A program made the translations under genes and the position numbers. From Spirometra erinaceieuropaei (Eukaryota; Platyhelminthes; Cestoda; Diphyllobothriidea; Diphyllobothriidae), in the NCBI GenBank assembly GCA_902702965.1, contig CACRXP010000628.1, positions 168,517 through 232,516 on the forward strand: DNA of 64,000 nt, written 5' to 3'. This document shows positions 12,309-23,789 of this stretch, in pieces. How positions within the stretch are numbered: position 1 is the stretch's first letter; the number at the start of each line of letters is the position of its first letter. The notes below the pieces were generated by a model. The model saw only the letters and a program-made list of their open reading frames with translations. It did no database searches and was not told where the DNA came from.

Positions 12309-14044
12309 ATGAACTTTGTATTTTACACTGTCACCTTATATGCCATTATTGGTTTCGCCTGTCAGCGTAAGTTAGCTAAATTGTGCCATTGTTCTTAGGG
12401 CCTAATTGCCTTTGAATCCTTTTTAAAAGCGCTTAGCGATAAAATTATAAATAACATACATAGGTCACGAGTCAGTTTTGGCAAAACAGTTTACCTTGAG
12501 AATATGCGCATTTATGATTTTAATAAACGCACTTTAGTCATGACGATTAAGTAGTCGTTCGTACAGCGACTTTGAAATTAAAATAGAGTGCATAAATTGG
12601 CAGAACTTGCAGGTTCAAAGCGACTTCAAAACAAAGGTCATATTCGATTGCAACTAGAAATATTAACCTGTTAAAGGAAAATATATGCTAGAAGTTGTTC
12701 ATTAAACCGGCATCTGTTTAAATAATTGAAGCAGCCCAACAACCGCATGCAGTTTCCGAAATAGAGAACAATGTGACGGCAAAAGAGAAAATGCAATTGC
12801 TATTTCAATGGGAACCAAAACGTCTTGCAATGTTCTCGTCCGGCCAAAATGACTACGAATTGCAACTTCAACATGCGACAATCGCCACAGTAAATGGATG
12901 CAGTTTATCACAAACATCGGCAGGTTATAAAAAGCATGTAGGATGTCAGGCACGATTTGCACACATAAAAATGACTGTCATATTACGGGTAAGTTGAAGT
13001 TTAATTTAAAATATCTCAGTAGCCTGTTAACATTGCTATGCGCGTTTTGTCAATATACATTTGCTAAGCCGAAGCTTCAGGAGGAAAATTAGCAAAAAAA
13101 CGTTCATTTCTAAACTTTTCTTCCGACCGATCCAGTTTTATGGGAGGGGGACGTAATGATTGAAAAAATAGGCAAAAGTTCATATTAAAAAACACAGGCT
13201 TGGCAGAAGGGAGGGCGGAAGGGCGTAAAAAGTTGCATGTGGTTAGTCAACCGTTGACTCCCATAGGCGCAAAGCCTAAGCGAGGTTATTCTGAACGCAA
13301 AAGATCGTTTTTCACAACCTGATGGTGGCTGCTTCTGCTGTTGCTAACAGGCGCTAGCCCAGTAGCGTAGGGTAGCTCGAGGGAACCTCGCAAATCACAC
13401 GAAATGCCCTAACGGGGTCTACACGATGTCTCGAATCCATTGCATGAGCAGGGGTAGTACTGTCTTTTCTACTAATTTCGCTTTTTGCCAGCCATGCGGG
13501 GAGGTGGCGTCGTACTACATATGTATTAAAACCTCATCTCCACTATAAAAACCTTACGTTCTCTATTTTTCATGTTTTCTGTTTTAAGCCAGTGAAAATG
13601 CTAACGTACTTATCGAGCACTTTAAAGTCATGTTAAACTTGCGCATAAAGGCAGATTAATAAAGTAGCACACTTTTCTTTTTCGGACCCACTGTGCTTCA
13701 AAGCGGTATTATTTCAATTTTGAACTGTCCTATACCTCTTACATAAGAGCATATATCCCAATATTTTGTTTTAGGTCATGTCCTCATTCGAGATAATTCA
13801 AACAATATACCGCTTTATCAATTTGAAAGACGCAGATGTGCATATTGGAGCTGAACTTGGCCGTGACAGCATGAGGGCAACTAAAATTGTCTTTCTGAAG
13901 GAAGAAAATGTTACACATTCAATGGAGTCCGCAACCAAATTGATGAAATCGATGTTTTCGGAAAGTGACATGGACCGCAAATTGCAAATCAAAGCGGCTG
14001 AAGTGTTCTTGAATGTATATGCGCTACCGTTTCGCGAAACCTGA
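12309..14044 (+). CDS. Secreted protein, paralogue A of a new two-member family
   Basis: Function is unknown; secretion is inferred. Exon 1 (12309-12366, 58 nt) encodes a hydrophobic signal peptide, MNFVFYTVTLYAIIGFACQ, and ends in a phase-1 GTAAGT donor. Exon 2 (12735-12988, 254 nt; an alternative acceptor 3 nt earlier keeps frame) holds QWEPKRL and two cysteines 15 residues apart, and ends phase 0 at GTAAGT. Exon 3 (13775-14044) follows a TTTTAG acceptor. It carries FINLKDADV, TKIVF, a helical acidic/basic stretch and AEVFLNVYALPF before the stop, giving about 193 residues. Exons 1 and 2 have exactly the lengths found in the gene at 36378-37865, and both intron phases match, so the model supports itself. 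The lone cysteine pair suggests one disulphide. A candidate AATAAA lies at 14510. Intron 2 holds a Penelope-like fragment. No known domain is recognised. Confidence 0.8.
13180..13512 (-). mobile_element. 5'-truncated Penelope-like element tail in an intron
   Basis: This stretch lies inside intron 2 (12989-13774) of the secreted-protein gene. It aligns with 47998-48365, the 3' end of the larger Penelope-like element, in the same orientation. Shared blocks include 'aaaacacaggc', 'gttagtcaacc.t.gac', 'gcggctgcttc.gctgt.gctaacaggcgc', 'gtagcgtagggtagct' and 'ttttgccagccatgcgg'. Only the untranslated tail and the end of the GIY-YIG domain are present. Its reading frame opposes the host gene. Confidence 0.8.
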
Positions 14045-15459
14045 AAAGATGCCTGTATTTGATCGTTTGGGTCTGGTCTGAAATTCCATTTGACCAAAAG
14101 TCTAAAAATGAGCTTGTACAAGTTTCAAAATTTTATATTTATTGGGAAAGTCTTGTTTTATTGAAATCTTTTGTCTTATATATTTTCTGTCTTCGATGTT
14201 CATGCAGACCTCACAATTTAAATATCTGCACAACAGAAAACTGTCCAATACGCAATTAAATTATTTTCAAAACAGAACCATTTGCCACACTCCAGAACAG
14301 ACAAGGCTTAACAATACATACTTTTTTGATTGTTTGCATACGGACTGACGTAACTGCGAGTAATTTAACTTACTTATCTCATATTATCCTCAATAAGATT
14401 TAAGGAACCACCTTTCCTGTAGTCAAATCCACGAAGTTTGTTCAAGAACGCCATATTGTCTGATTAATCAAGTTGTATAAATTCATGTAATTTTGGTGAT
14501 ATCTAAAGCAATAAATCGGCAAATGCGCAATCGTCAATTCGAAAAACTGTAGTGATTTGATAGAAAGCAGAAAAAGGGAAAACTGCACGATTAATTGGAC
14601 GGCTGTGTGTGGCCATCAACTAAATTAAAAAGGGTTGATAGAGCTTTATGAAAAATCAATTAGAATAACCAAACGCCCCATAATTTCAAGCAAGATGAAG
14701 AGGAGAAAGACTTAAATATATGCTTTGCGGCTTATTCACCTCCCAAATATTGGCGTTTTGTTGTGAATACTCGCCTTAAGTTTTGCAACGCTACTTAATG
14801 AATCTTTTTACAACGAAAACACATTTCGGCATTTCAGCTGAAATTTCATGATTCGGCCCACCTACGGTATATAACATTGTCAAAACACGTGGCCTTACGG
14901 CTGAAACACGCATATTTTGACAGATGAAGCACACGGATCTTTAAATACTGACCTTGATTATAACCTTGATAATAAAGCAAAAGGTTTGTTTATCTGAAAT
15001 TGCTGGATTCAAAACATTGTGCTTTAGATCCGCCACTGCAATATGCAATTAATGGAGTCATAAAGTTATGAAAAATATGGACTTTTACAAGTATTTCGGT
15101 TAAATATGCGCGGCGAAATTTAAACCACACTTGTATACGCTTTATTGCACGTTAACAGTCAATACGATGGTGATAATTGAACAGACGTAAACGTTGCTTA
15201 CCATATTCGAGCGTGCTTATAAGATTCGACACAAATGGATATTGCGGAACTCCAGTTTCAATGCATATAAATGTTAGGAATCGTCCGTCTTCGTAAAAAA
15301 TTAAATATAAACAGTATCTGTAATTTGGGGCATTCATCAATAATCAGTTGAGATTATTAATTTCTAGCCTCGTTCGCTCATAATTAGCATGCCCATGTAA
15401 ACTGCAAATGGTTGACAAACTTCTAACTGGACACATAATCTTTAATGTGCTGTAAATAT
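14045..15459. other. Intergenic / 3' flank
   Basis: No gene. At about 14775-14870 there is a diverged copy of a short repeat (cgaaaacacatttcggcatttcag...ttcatga) also found at 41045-41100, 54720-54770 and 61540-61600. From 15150 to 15300 the words attcgagcgtg and cgacacaaatggatatt match 30178-30220, part of another dispersed family. Confidence 0.4.
14510..14515 (+). terminator. Candidate poly(A) signal for paralogue A
   Basis: AATAAA about 466 nt after the stop codon. It is the first perfect hexamer I noticed downstream on this strand. The long 3' UTR this implies makes the assignment tentative. Confidence 0.3.
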
Positions 15460-16080
15460 CAAAAGTGCCATACCATGTTTCATGCCCTCGGTTTATCGTT
15501 ACCGCTATAAACACCATGAGTAACAATCAAAAACACCAGTCTAGGACAGGTCAATTGGGAATTTCGTGCCCGGTAAGCAGTACGAGTGACCTGTCTTCTG
15601 CAGCGAAGTCAAATAACAAAGGCAAAGCGTCCGCGTGTGATCAACATCAGCAAAAGCATGCGTGACTATGCTGCAATGTATGATCAATTTTGGTTAATCA
15701 TCGCACAGACAGGCTGACGAATCGTACGTTTCTGCAAATATGTGCGCGTCAGCATCTACGACAACTGTGTTGTGTGCGTGCATGAGCATCTGAGCATAGG
15801 CCGTGACATTTTATCCATATTTTCGTAACCCTCGTTAGATGTGTGCAGCCAGTGGGACGGTGGTCCGCCAAACCTGCGTAAATGATGCTTCCCATATTCG
15901 GACTTCCTTACCTTCGCAGATGCGAATGAATATTTCGAAAATCAACTTTCAATGCGTTGAGTTCTATGCATCGTACGTTGTCGTGAGGAAATAAATCGAT
16001 GACGATTTCTCAAATTTGGGGATGCTATTCATAATTTGTTGTTATTTTCAATGTCTGTCCACATTTCTCAGTCCTTAGCA
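15460..16080 (+). repeat. Dispersed repeat family R, copy 1
   Basis: Matches 29780-30300 in the same orientation: 'tctaggaca.gtc.attgg', 'aagcatgcgtgac', 'cgaacgtttttgcaaa.atatg', 'ccaaacctg.ataaatgatt.t', 'atattcg' and 'gatacgaatg.atatt'. Reverse-orientation copies lie at 21390-21830 and 46260-46700, and a shorter one at 45160-45400. The small frames found in each copy do not agree in frame and are not genes. Confidence 0.6.
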
Positions 16081-16539
16081 TGCTGATTTGCATTGAGGGT
16101 TATAGCTTATCTTAAAACTGCACGAAAAACATTGGTAGTCAGGGAGTGCCGGTGATGACGCACGACAGTCTACACTCTCGGTAGCTACAGTCACCAACAT
16201 CAGTCTAGGAGAGGTCGGCTGGGGTATATTTGTCTCGTAATAAATGTCTGCTGTAAGATAACAATCTCTGTCGCAATAATTTTACCCCATTCAATAATAA
16301 CATATAAAATGTTTAAGACGTAAAATCGTTTTTGATTGAGGAATAAACGAGAGTGCAAACGACTAGTTGGCAACAAATGCGGCCATACATCATGATTTCT
16401 TTGCGTAAAGACGAAAAAAGACTCTTCGTACACCAGAACCGCAGTTTTATTTACACGATGCCTACCTAGTTTGAAGTTCCTAATTGTGCCGTTGGCGGTA
16501 TATGGAATATGTACTTAATTAATGTAACGAAGGTACTGG
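16081..16539. other. Intergenic, no gene recognised
   Basis: I see nothing identifiable. A 77-codon minus-strand frame (16200-16433) has no start context or domain that would make it credible. Confidence 0.4.
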
Positions 16540-16720
16540 GTGTTATTTGATACATTTCCAATGATAAACATGACTTTAAGAGCACATATCGAACTGGGCG
16601 GAAAGCGCCGCCATTTACTTGAGCACAACTTGTCCATCACATGCTTTGGATGTCTCTCTCGTTGCCCTGAAAACTCCTGCCGTCACAGAAAAACGTCTTT
16701 TTTATTTCTTATATTATTAG

Positions 16721-16776
16721 GCTTTCCTGAAACGCCTCGGAACATGATGATAGGTTTCATGACTGGTACGCTGAAA
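16721..16776 (+). CDS. Possible 56-nt internal micro-exon
   Basis: A strong acceptor (ttttttatttcttatattattag) is followed 56 nt later by a consensus donor GTAAGT. One frame through it is open and reads roughly FPETPRNMMIGFMTGTLK, continuous with an open frame upstream to about 16540. Parasitic flatworms have micro-exon genes, which makes this worth noting. No partner exon could be placed, however, and splice-like pairs arise by chance in DNA of this composition. Confidence 0.18.
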
Positions 16777-16814
16777 GTAAGTAGAGAATTTAAACGAAAA
16801 GTTCTTACAATACA

Positions 16815-17502
16815 TCAGACAAACGGAACCTGAACAAACGGGTGACATTTTTATTTTCTGACTCTCATCTCCATGTTTGACGACACCAGTCAAGTATCAA
16901 GTCGGTACTGATTTTCCATCCACAAACTAACATAGTTAATCAGGTACTCTATGCAGATATCTAAGAAATGACAGGACAATTAATACTGGAGTATAGAGTA
17001 AAATTTTTAATATTCGACATTACATGTTTCTTCCTCTCTACCAAATGCATCCCAATCGTCCTACGCCCCGAGGTGGTCTTAACGTATGCACTATAAGGAA
17101 ATGCGGTAAAACAAAGAGCATCTAGAATGGAAATCCTAATGTAGATAATATCGGTTTTGCTTCAATTATATCCAAAGAAAAATGATTTATGAGAAATTTA
17201 CTTTTAGACCTAGGGTAAAAAATTCATTGATAGGCAGAATTTCTGACGGACCCTATTACCACCGGATTTTTAAACAATTGGCACATCTTTTAAATAGGTA
17301 AAAGGCGGCTGTCATTCATGCTACTTATTGGGTAAATGTTTTTAAAACCAAAATAAATTCATCTACGGTAGGAAATACGTTCGTATGAGCTACATTATCT
17401 GCAGTTCTCTTAATGGGAGTGCCGCTGCGTTTGAACCCCTACTCACGCTTGCTGCGGCATTTTGGCCCAAGCCCACTATGAAGGAAAACAACACATCTTC
17501 AG
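16815..17502 (+). repeat. Direct duplication, copy 1
   Basis: This copy is nearly identical to 17820-18551, offset by about 1006 bp. Long runs, for example through 17045-17150 (catcccaatcgtcctacgcc onward), match base for base. It ends after gaaggaaaacaacac.tcttcagaag. The high identity marks this as the youngest duplication in the window. No coding function is seen. Confidence 0.85.
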
Positions 17503-17819
17503 AAGACATAAGTGTTGTCCGCAACCAAACAGGGCTCTACTCGCTGTCAGACACACCCACAGAACCACACATTGTTTCGTTAGAATGCTGATTGAAGACT
17601 CATCCTCAAATCCTGGAAACCTCAGAAAGAAGGAGAAGATACTACCAATTAAACAAGGAATTGTTTGGTATGACGTGTCGGGTTCCTACTTGAACTCATT
17701 ATCAGAGACAGTCGCAGATAAGGAGTAATGATGGCAGAAGCAGTGCAGTATGTATAGCACGTAACTGCCCTAGGACTGTATGCCTACTCTAATTAACAGC
17801 TTTTGCAATCACAGCTGGA
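17503..17819. other. Spacer between duplicated copies
   Basis: About 315 bp of unrelated sequence. An 88-codon frame (17462-17728) runs from the repeat into the spacer but has no recognisable domain and is not preserved in copy 2. Confidence 0.4.
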
Positions 17820-18551
17820 GTCAGACGAACGGGGCCTGAACAAAAAGGTGAAATGTTTATTTTCTGACTCCCATGTCCATGTTTGACAAGAACAGTCACA
17901 CATCAAGTCGGTGCTGATTGTCTATCCGCAAACTAACATATTTAATCTGGTATTCTAGGCAAATATCTAAGAAATGACAGGACAATTAATACTGGAGTGT
18001 AGAGTAGATTTTTTAATTTTCAACGTTCCATCTTTCTTTCTCTCTACCAAGTGCATCCCAATCGTCCTACGCCCCGAGGTGGTCTTAACGTATGCACTAT
18101 AAGGAAATGCGGTAAAACAAAGAGCATCTAGAATGGAAATCCTAATGTAGATAATATCGGTTTTGCTTCATTTATATCCAAAGAAAAATGATTTAGGAGA
18201 AATTTACTTTTAGACCTAGGATAAAACATTCATTTAAAGGCAGTATTTCTGATGGACCCTATTACCACCGGATTTTTAAACAATTTGCACATCTTTTAAA
18301 TAGGTAAAAGGCGGCTTTTATTCAGGCTTCTTATTGGGTTAATGTTTATAAAAGCAAAATAAGATCATCTACGGGGGGGACATATAAAAACATGGCTTGC
18401 GGCGCTTTACTCGTTGTCGGAAATACGTTCGTCGGAGTTATTTTATCTACAGTTCTCTTAATGGGAGTGACGCTGCGTTTGATTCCCTTCTCACTCGTGT
18501 TGCGGCCTTTTTGCCCAAGCCAAATATGAAGGAAAACAACACTTGTTCAGA
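17820..18551 (+). repeat. Direct duplication, copy 2
   Basis: Second copy of 16815-17502. It differs mainly by an extra stretch of about 45 bp at 18370-18415, containing a run of seven G (ctacggggggg) and 'acatggcttgcggcgc'. It ends at the same boundary word and is followed directly by a foldback-family fragment. Confidence 0.85.
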
Positions 18552-18554
18552 AGG

Positions 18555-19060
18555 GTCGTACTTGATGCGATGATGGTTTGTCAGTCCGCGACGAGTAGTT
18601 AATTAGCGCGATTTGGTCATCAGTCTTGTATGCCTCCCTCTTACTTTTACTATTGTTCGTTCGTGTCCTCCCCACGTGACTGAGTACACTGTTTAGTGAA
18701 TGTCTCAGCCCATAGTATGGTATCGCGAGGTCATTGCCCTTTTTGATGTACTGTGGCCCTGACAACCATCATTCGAGCAGCTCGCGGATCAAGCGGTTGT
18801 CAGCTGCCTGCGAGGGTCTCGGCCTCCTGAGACTCGAAAATATGGCCGAGTTCCGTGGAATGAACCACCATTTGAGAGCTAGCGTCTCCCCTTCTCACCG
18901 CTACTGCGTACTCGGTAATTTGGTTCTAAGGTACTCTCCCAGTTAGTCCGTCCGCAACTGCACCAGATCAGGTTAACGACTTCTGACGTTTCCTGCAGTG
19001 GTAACGGGTCTTTCAGCTTCCTGATTTGGTGAGAAGGCAGCTGACGTTTCTCGCGTACAG
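18555..19060 (+). mobile_element. Foldback-family fragment, one arm
   Basis: Diverged relative of the left arm of the foldback element at 34966-36058 and of 20757-21290. Shared ordered words include 'gcagctcgc..atca.gcggttgtca', 'tgagagctagcgtc', 'gtccgcaactgcacc' and 'gacgtttcctgcagtgg...gggtctttc'. Only one arm is present. Frames within it are not conserved between copies. Confidence 0.6.
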
Positions 19061-19254
19061 CAACGCTCGATATGAATCATTTCATACGAACGGTGCCGGA
19101 ATATTAGAGGAAGGCAATAGATTGATAATGTGGTTGGAAATGTGGACTGACGTTGTAAAATATAGTAACTTTTAAGATATTGTATTTAGCAGGTCAAGAC
19201 AGGAAACAGCCTGAGTGTTTGATGGTTAAATGTAACCGCATTGTCAGTATGACC

Positions 19255-20470
19255 AAGCTACATGCAATCACAGAGCCATTTGAGCAAGAGAATACATGAA
19301 GGAGATCCGGTGTCTGGGCCTATACCGGTAAAATGTATTATTTTCTTTGGTTTGGACTTAACACTGCCGACCTTTAAAAAACGTTGAAAACCTCCCCATC
19401 CCCCGTCGCTGAAATGTACCTTGCAGAATCCGGGTTCGGATAATTCGCAGGAAATCTGCACGCTACAGCAATTTTTTCAGTTGTAGGAATGAAAGCGGTC
19501 ATATTTTGATTCCCAATGCTCACCCTCTGATTTGTTAAGGAGACGAACGTTATCGCAAATCTCAAACGTGGAGGAAGTAGTTAATTAGACTGCTCTATGA
19601 TAATAAAGACTATGTGGCTGATAATATGCGGATAAGTGGGCGCCCTAGGAATGCCGTCAGTTTTACACAAACCAATGGGCTAAGAAACAGTACTCCCGGT
19701 ATGGATACTAATTAAAAACCCAGACACGTGTTTCGTCGATATACTTCCGCTGCGTGATACAGCTGCGATGGGCTCGGCTGATCATTGGATCACCTAGTCT
19801 GCCCTATGTGGATTTTGGCAAATGTAATTTCCCGGAGACTTGACTCCAAGTGCTGCTTTGAGTAATTTTAGTCAGAAATTATGCACTTTGATTAATCACT
19901 GGAGTTTGTGTGTTGTTTGCTTGTGTTTGTTTGATTTGTATCAGCTCCGGGACTATAATTTTACCCGAGAATCATATGTGAGAATGAGGCAAGTAGCGCC
20001 ATTGCTATGAGGGTTTAAACTAGTTTCAGTCCAAGAGTTATGCCCAACGATATTCTTGAGAAAGTAGCTAATAGAGTAGTTTAACAAAGAGGACTGCGGT
20101 AAGAATTTGGCTATATCCTCAGTTAGCAGAGAAATTAAACATGCCGCAGGTCACTAGGGGGTGGCAAAGAAGGGAAAAGGCCAGGGAGGCCCTGGGCACA
20201 TGGCCACTGTACCCCATGGTTTTAATCCAACTTTCAGCGGCAAACTGAATATCGTTTGGACGACAAACTGAAGTACGTGGACAAAACGACAGGAAAGTAA
20301 CGTGTTCATCAGGAGAACGTAAAAGCGTATGTGTTAACTAACTTACGCCATGCAATGGAAAATGACTGAAACAGTAAATGTGACAGTCCTGCGGATAAGA
20401 ACTAATAAGAACTAATTGCCATGTGTAAGACCAGGAGCATAGGCATAGGGTAATCAGCTGACTGAGCCCT
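19255..20470 (+). repeat. Composite dispersed repeat, 1.2 kb
   Basis: The first half (19255-19905) matches 41500-42150 in direct orientation at high similarity, with long shared runs such as 'catgaaggagatccg.tgtct', 'gataattcgcaggaaat.tgca', 'ttttttcagttgtaggaatg' and 'ggataagtgggcgcc'. The second half (19955-20470) matches 785-1345. It contains acacgtgtttcgtcgatat, a word that recurs inverted near 42210. It is non-coding and probably a non-autonomous transposon or two adjacent ones. Confidence 0.7.
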
Positions 20471-20756
20471 AACAGCGCATACGCGGTATGCGAGCCGCCA
20501 GCGCTACTACGACTTCTTGTGAAGGTTTCCATACATAAATAAGTGTGTAGTGACATTTAAGTCCTTTTTGTTATACACAGTTGCACTACGCTTTGTAAAG
20601 GACACATATAACAAGCACGGGTATTTGTACCTGCTGACGACTTCGTTCTCATTTATTAGATTGTAACTGTTGGGATACTTCTGTCATCGTTTCCTAGATA
20701 GCCTACTCACTGTGCCCAATTAATGGCCTTATCACTTACAAGTACGTACCATACTA

Positions 20757-21290
20757 CTAATCGTGTCGCGACCCATCAGGGATCGCTGCACTTGGTGTGA
20801 TGACTGTTTGAGGAACGACATTCGCGTCGTTAATTGCAACACTTTCATCGCGGAAGTTAGATATTGGTGTGATGGTTGCTAGACAAGTTGACTCACTGAC
20901 CCTGACTTTGGGATCAGTGGGTACCTGTGCACTTCCCACGTAGCTAATTTCTCCACCTAGGCTGATTCCCACCACCGCGTAGGGAAGGAGAATGACGTTA
21001 ATAGACTTGTTAATAGACTCTGCGAGACACTGAACCATGACTCAAGCAGCTCGCATCTCACGCGGTTGTCACGTCTTGCGAGAAATTCGTCCTCGTGGAA
21101 TTTGGATGTGTGGTCGGATCTCATCGAATGAGTCGCGACCTGAGAGTTGGCGTAATTCATCCGCATCGCTGCCGCGTGTTCGACAGTTTGCGTTCGAAGC
21201 AGACACTGCATATTTTTTGGCTCTACTAGGAATATGCTTGTTTTTGACCACCATATATTCGCGTCGGCCTGTAGTTCACTGAAATAACAA
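20757..21290 (+). mobile_element. Foldback-family fragment, one arm
   Basis: Aligns with the left arm of 34966-36058: 'catcaggGatcgctgcacttggtgtg', 'cgcgtcgttaattgc.ac', 'gctaatttct.c..ctaggc', 'acgcggttgtcac.tctt' and 'gtgtg.c.gctctcgtc..tgagag.tggcgt'. The opposite arm is missing. Several overlapping frames on both strands here are products of the repeat. Confidence 0.65.
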
Positions 21291-21389
21291 CGGCCGCCTG
21301 CATCATCTTTGGAACGACCATGAGAATGCTGTGAGACTGCAGAGAGAAACTGACAGCAGAGCTGTCGCCATCGCAGCCACGCCTGCTCA

Positions 21390-21830
21390 CGCTGGCGTTG
21401 ATTATCCGCGGTCGTTTTGTTTTTGTTGCTCGAACTCGCCGCAGAACACAGACCAGTCGTACCGCTTGTTGGCTACGACATTCACAATTGACCTGCCCCA
21501 GACTGATGTCGTTGACAGCACTGACAATGAACCCAGAAATACAGAGACAATCAGCTACCGACGAAGAGCATGCGAAGGGTACAGAGGAATGATGTAGACG
21601 TGGTCTCCCCAATTTGGAGAATTTTGTTTAAGTTATTTTTTCCTGCAGAGACAGACGTGGATTTCCTAGACATATAGTCATGATGTTTAAAATATTAATT
21701 TGTGTCCTCGTACTTAAGTTTCTTCGGATATGCTCAGAATCACTTGCGTAGGTTTGGCAGTCATAATCGCATTCAGAATTTGTTGCATCCTTTGCACAAA
21801 TGAAGGTGCCCTCATCTTGCCTACGCAATT
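21390..21830 (-). repeat. Dispersed repeat family R, inverted copy
   Basis: Aligns directly with 46280-46700 and in reverse with 29780-29960 and 15530-15670. The best-matched block runs from 'cgcggtcgttttg' through 'ctgccccagactgatgt' to 'cagcactgacaatgaac'. Minus-strand frames of the two inverted copies look alike (a shared ISLGQV motif), which suggests an old coding or merely shared sequence. Neither copy has a complete frame. Confidence 0.6.
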
Positions 21831-22459
21831 ATAAATGTCTGACATATTGTCCTTCACCAATCATCCGAATCGTGGTCACCTAAGATTCCACCTCATGATA
21901 TTTATGCATTAAGTTTAAAACTTGCACTGGACTACAGCTTAGGTTTACTGTTACGCTATTCACCACCAAATGACATTAAGTTCGAAGCCCCAATTACCAA
22001 TGAGTTGGGAGAAAAAACTACTGCTGCATTGCTTTAACGTCCAGGAAAACATGACGGATAGATTTTCTAAGTTAATTTTTATTTCAGTGATCAATCAAAC
22101 AGATGTAAATCTGACTTAAATGTTTTCATTTTATATATGTAAATATGTATAAGTGGAAAAATAGGCATCCTAAGACATATAATGAGAAAAGATGGAATTA
22201 AAACGTCAAACTGGCGAACACGTGTTTACAGTACCTCTTCATCAGGCCAAAACGGATACAAAGAAGTTTAAGTTATGCGAATTACATGACTTATAAATGA
22301 TTCGGGGACAATAAACATCCATCGTTCCCACAAATTGTTTGAGTAACAGTAAACTTTATTACGTAAATCTTCAAAACGCATTCCCAGCAGGTGCAAATAC
22401 AAGTAATTTATAGATCCCGTCTGACAAAAGATTCTGTGATAGGTTAAAGTCATTTTCTC

Positions 22460-22740
22460 GGATTGCTCGAGTCAGTTTGAATCTGTCGCTAGCGATCGAT
22501 ATGCCGGTTGATGCTCGGCTCATCGCAGTGCATTGCCTCCAGGTGTTCGCGGGCTTTCCTTGCTGGGCAGGCGCCAACAATTCGACAGTTCTCACATGCA
22601 AACGTGTGCCTAGTGTCTAGTTTGTGCATGCCCATCTGGGATAGATCACCGCGTCTCATAACCGTTAACTGATGTTCATAAGTGTTCGGAGAGATTTCAC
22701 AGATTGGCCACAATAGACATCATCGAGCCAAAACACACTG
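22460..22740 (-). pseudogene. Penelope-like GIY-YIG endonuclease remnant 1
   Basis: The minus-strand frame reads through EHQLTVMRRGDLSQ, LDTRHTFACEN, EHLEAMHCDEPSINRHIDR and then breaks. The order R-x-H-E-H-Q-L ... H-T-L-D-T-G-H-x-F ... F-L-E-A ... S-I-N-R-H-I-D is typical of the C-terminal half of the GIY-YIG nuclease of Penelope-like retroelements. The GIY-YIG core itself is degraded or missing and no reverse transcriptase is attached, so this is a 5'-truncated, dead copy. Confidence 0.7.
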
Positions 22741-22969
22741 CTTTGATGAAACAAGATATCGAGCACAAATGAAATATCTATACAAACTGTTCTCTTAAAA
22801 TGGGTTCCTGCAGGAATTTATACATAAGTGCATGCGGCACCACTAATTCAAGAGAAATAGTATTTCCAATGCTACTGCCGCTCGTTCACCAAAACAAACC
22901 ATCTGGCGAACTCTCCTATACGTGAAAAATGTATCTGAACTTGTCAAAACACAATTACAAAAGTGCTAC

Positions 22970-23420
22970 ATACATGTAGCACACCAGCCGCCAATTTCTT
23001 TACACTAACAGGTTGTAAACCCTGAGGACAGGGTTGGCTACATCGGTATAAAAAGTGTTGTCTGCAAACTACCATGTTTAAGTTGTGATGCCAAATTTTG
23101 TGGTCATACTGAGAAATCAGTTTCAATTCGTACACATGAACCTCAGTTAGCGGTACCGAGACGCTACAATCTATCCCAGGTGGCAGTGCACACGCTGGAC
23201 ACTAGGCAAAAATTTGCGTGCCGGAACAGTTGAATTATTTGCGCCTTCCCAAAAAGGAAAAACTGCGAACTCCTAGAAGCTATGCAGTCAAATGAGGCGT
23301 GCATCTACCGGCATATCGATCTTAGTGCCACATACAAAATCGTCAATGACAGATTCAAATTGACTCAACCAATCCGAGAAGATGACTTTAACCAGGCTTA
23401 TAATACTTTTTCAGACCCGA
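22970..23420 (+). pseudogene. Penelope-like GIY-YIG endonuclease remnant 2
   Basis: Plus-strand copy of the same domain, in opposite orientation to its two neighbours. Readable pieces include CLSCDAKFCGHTEKSVSIR (the C-x2-C and GIY-like region), LSQVAVHTLDTRQKFACRN, then an in-frame stop, and LLEAMQSNEACIYRHIDL. A short frame then continues with an R-F-K-L-T stretch that also follows remnant 1. It is inactive because of the stop. Confidence 0.68.
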
Positions 23421-23789
23421 TTTAGAAGTAAATTGTTTTTGAACGCCCATTTTCTGAAGACGAGCTGTGGAACCAGTCTCGAAAATTTGTACAATAAATT
23501 TTATTGTTTCCAAAGAATTCCATATACGTATATATCAGCAAGGAGGGACAACCGTGAATGCGTGTTGGTTGATACAGCGCTGTCGCTTTCAACGTATGCC
23601 TTTATTATGTCAAGTATAAGCCTGACCATCAGGTAACTGATAATATATATAAATTGAGAAATATTTAAGATTCTTTGGAAAGATAATATACTTAAATGCG
23701 TAAATTTTCATGTCTGCTTTCCCTGATCGTCGTTAGCCTTTTGCGATATATACAAAAGAAGTTAACTATAAAAACCTTGTTGAAAAAGT

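Noticed and set aside
20757..21612. Overlapping frames of 61-128 codons on both strands.
   Set aside because: They lie in foldback and family R repeats and are not conserved in the sister copies.
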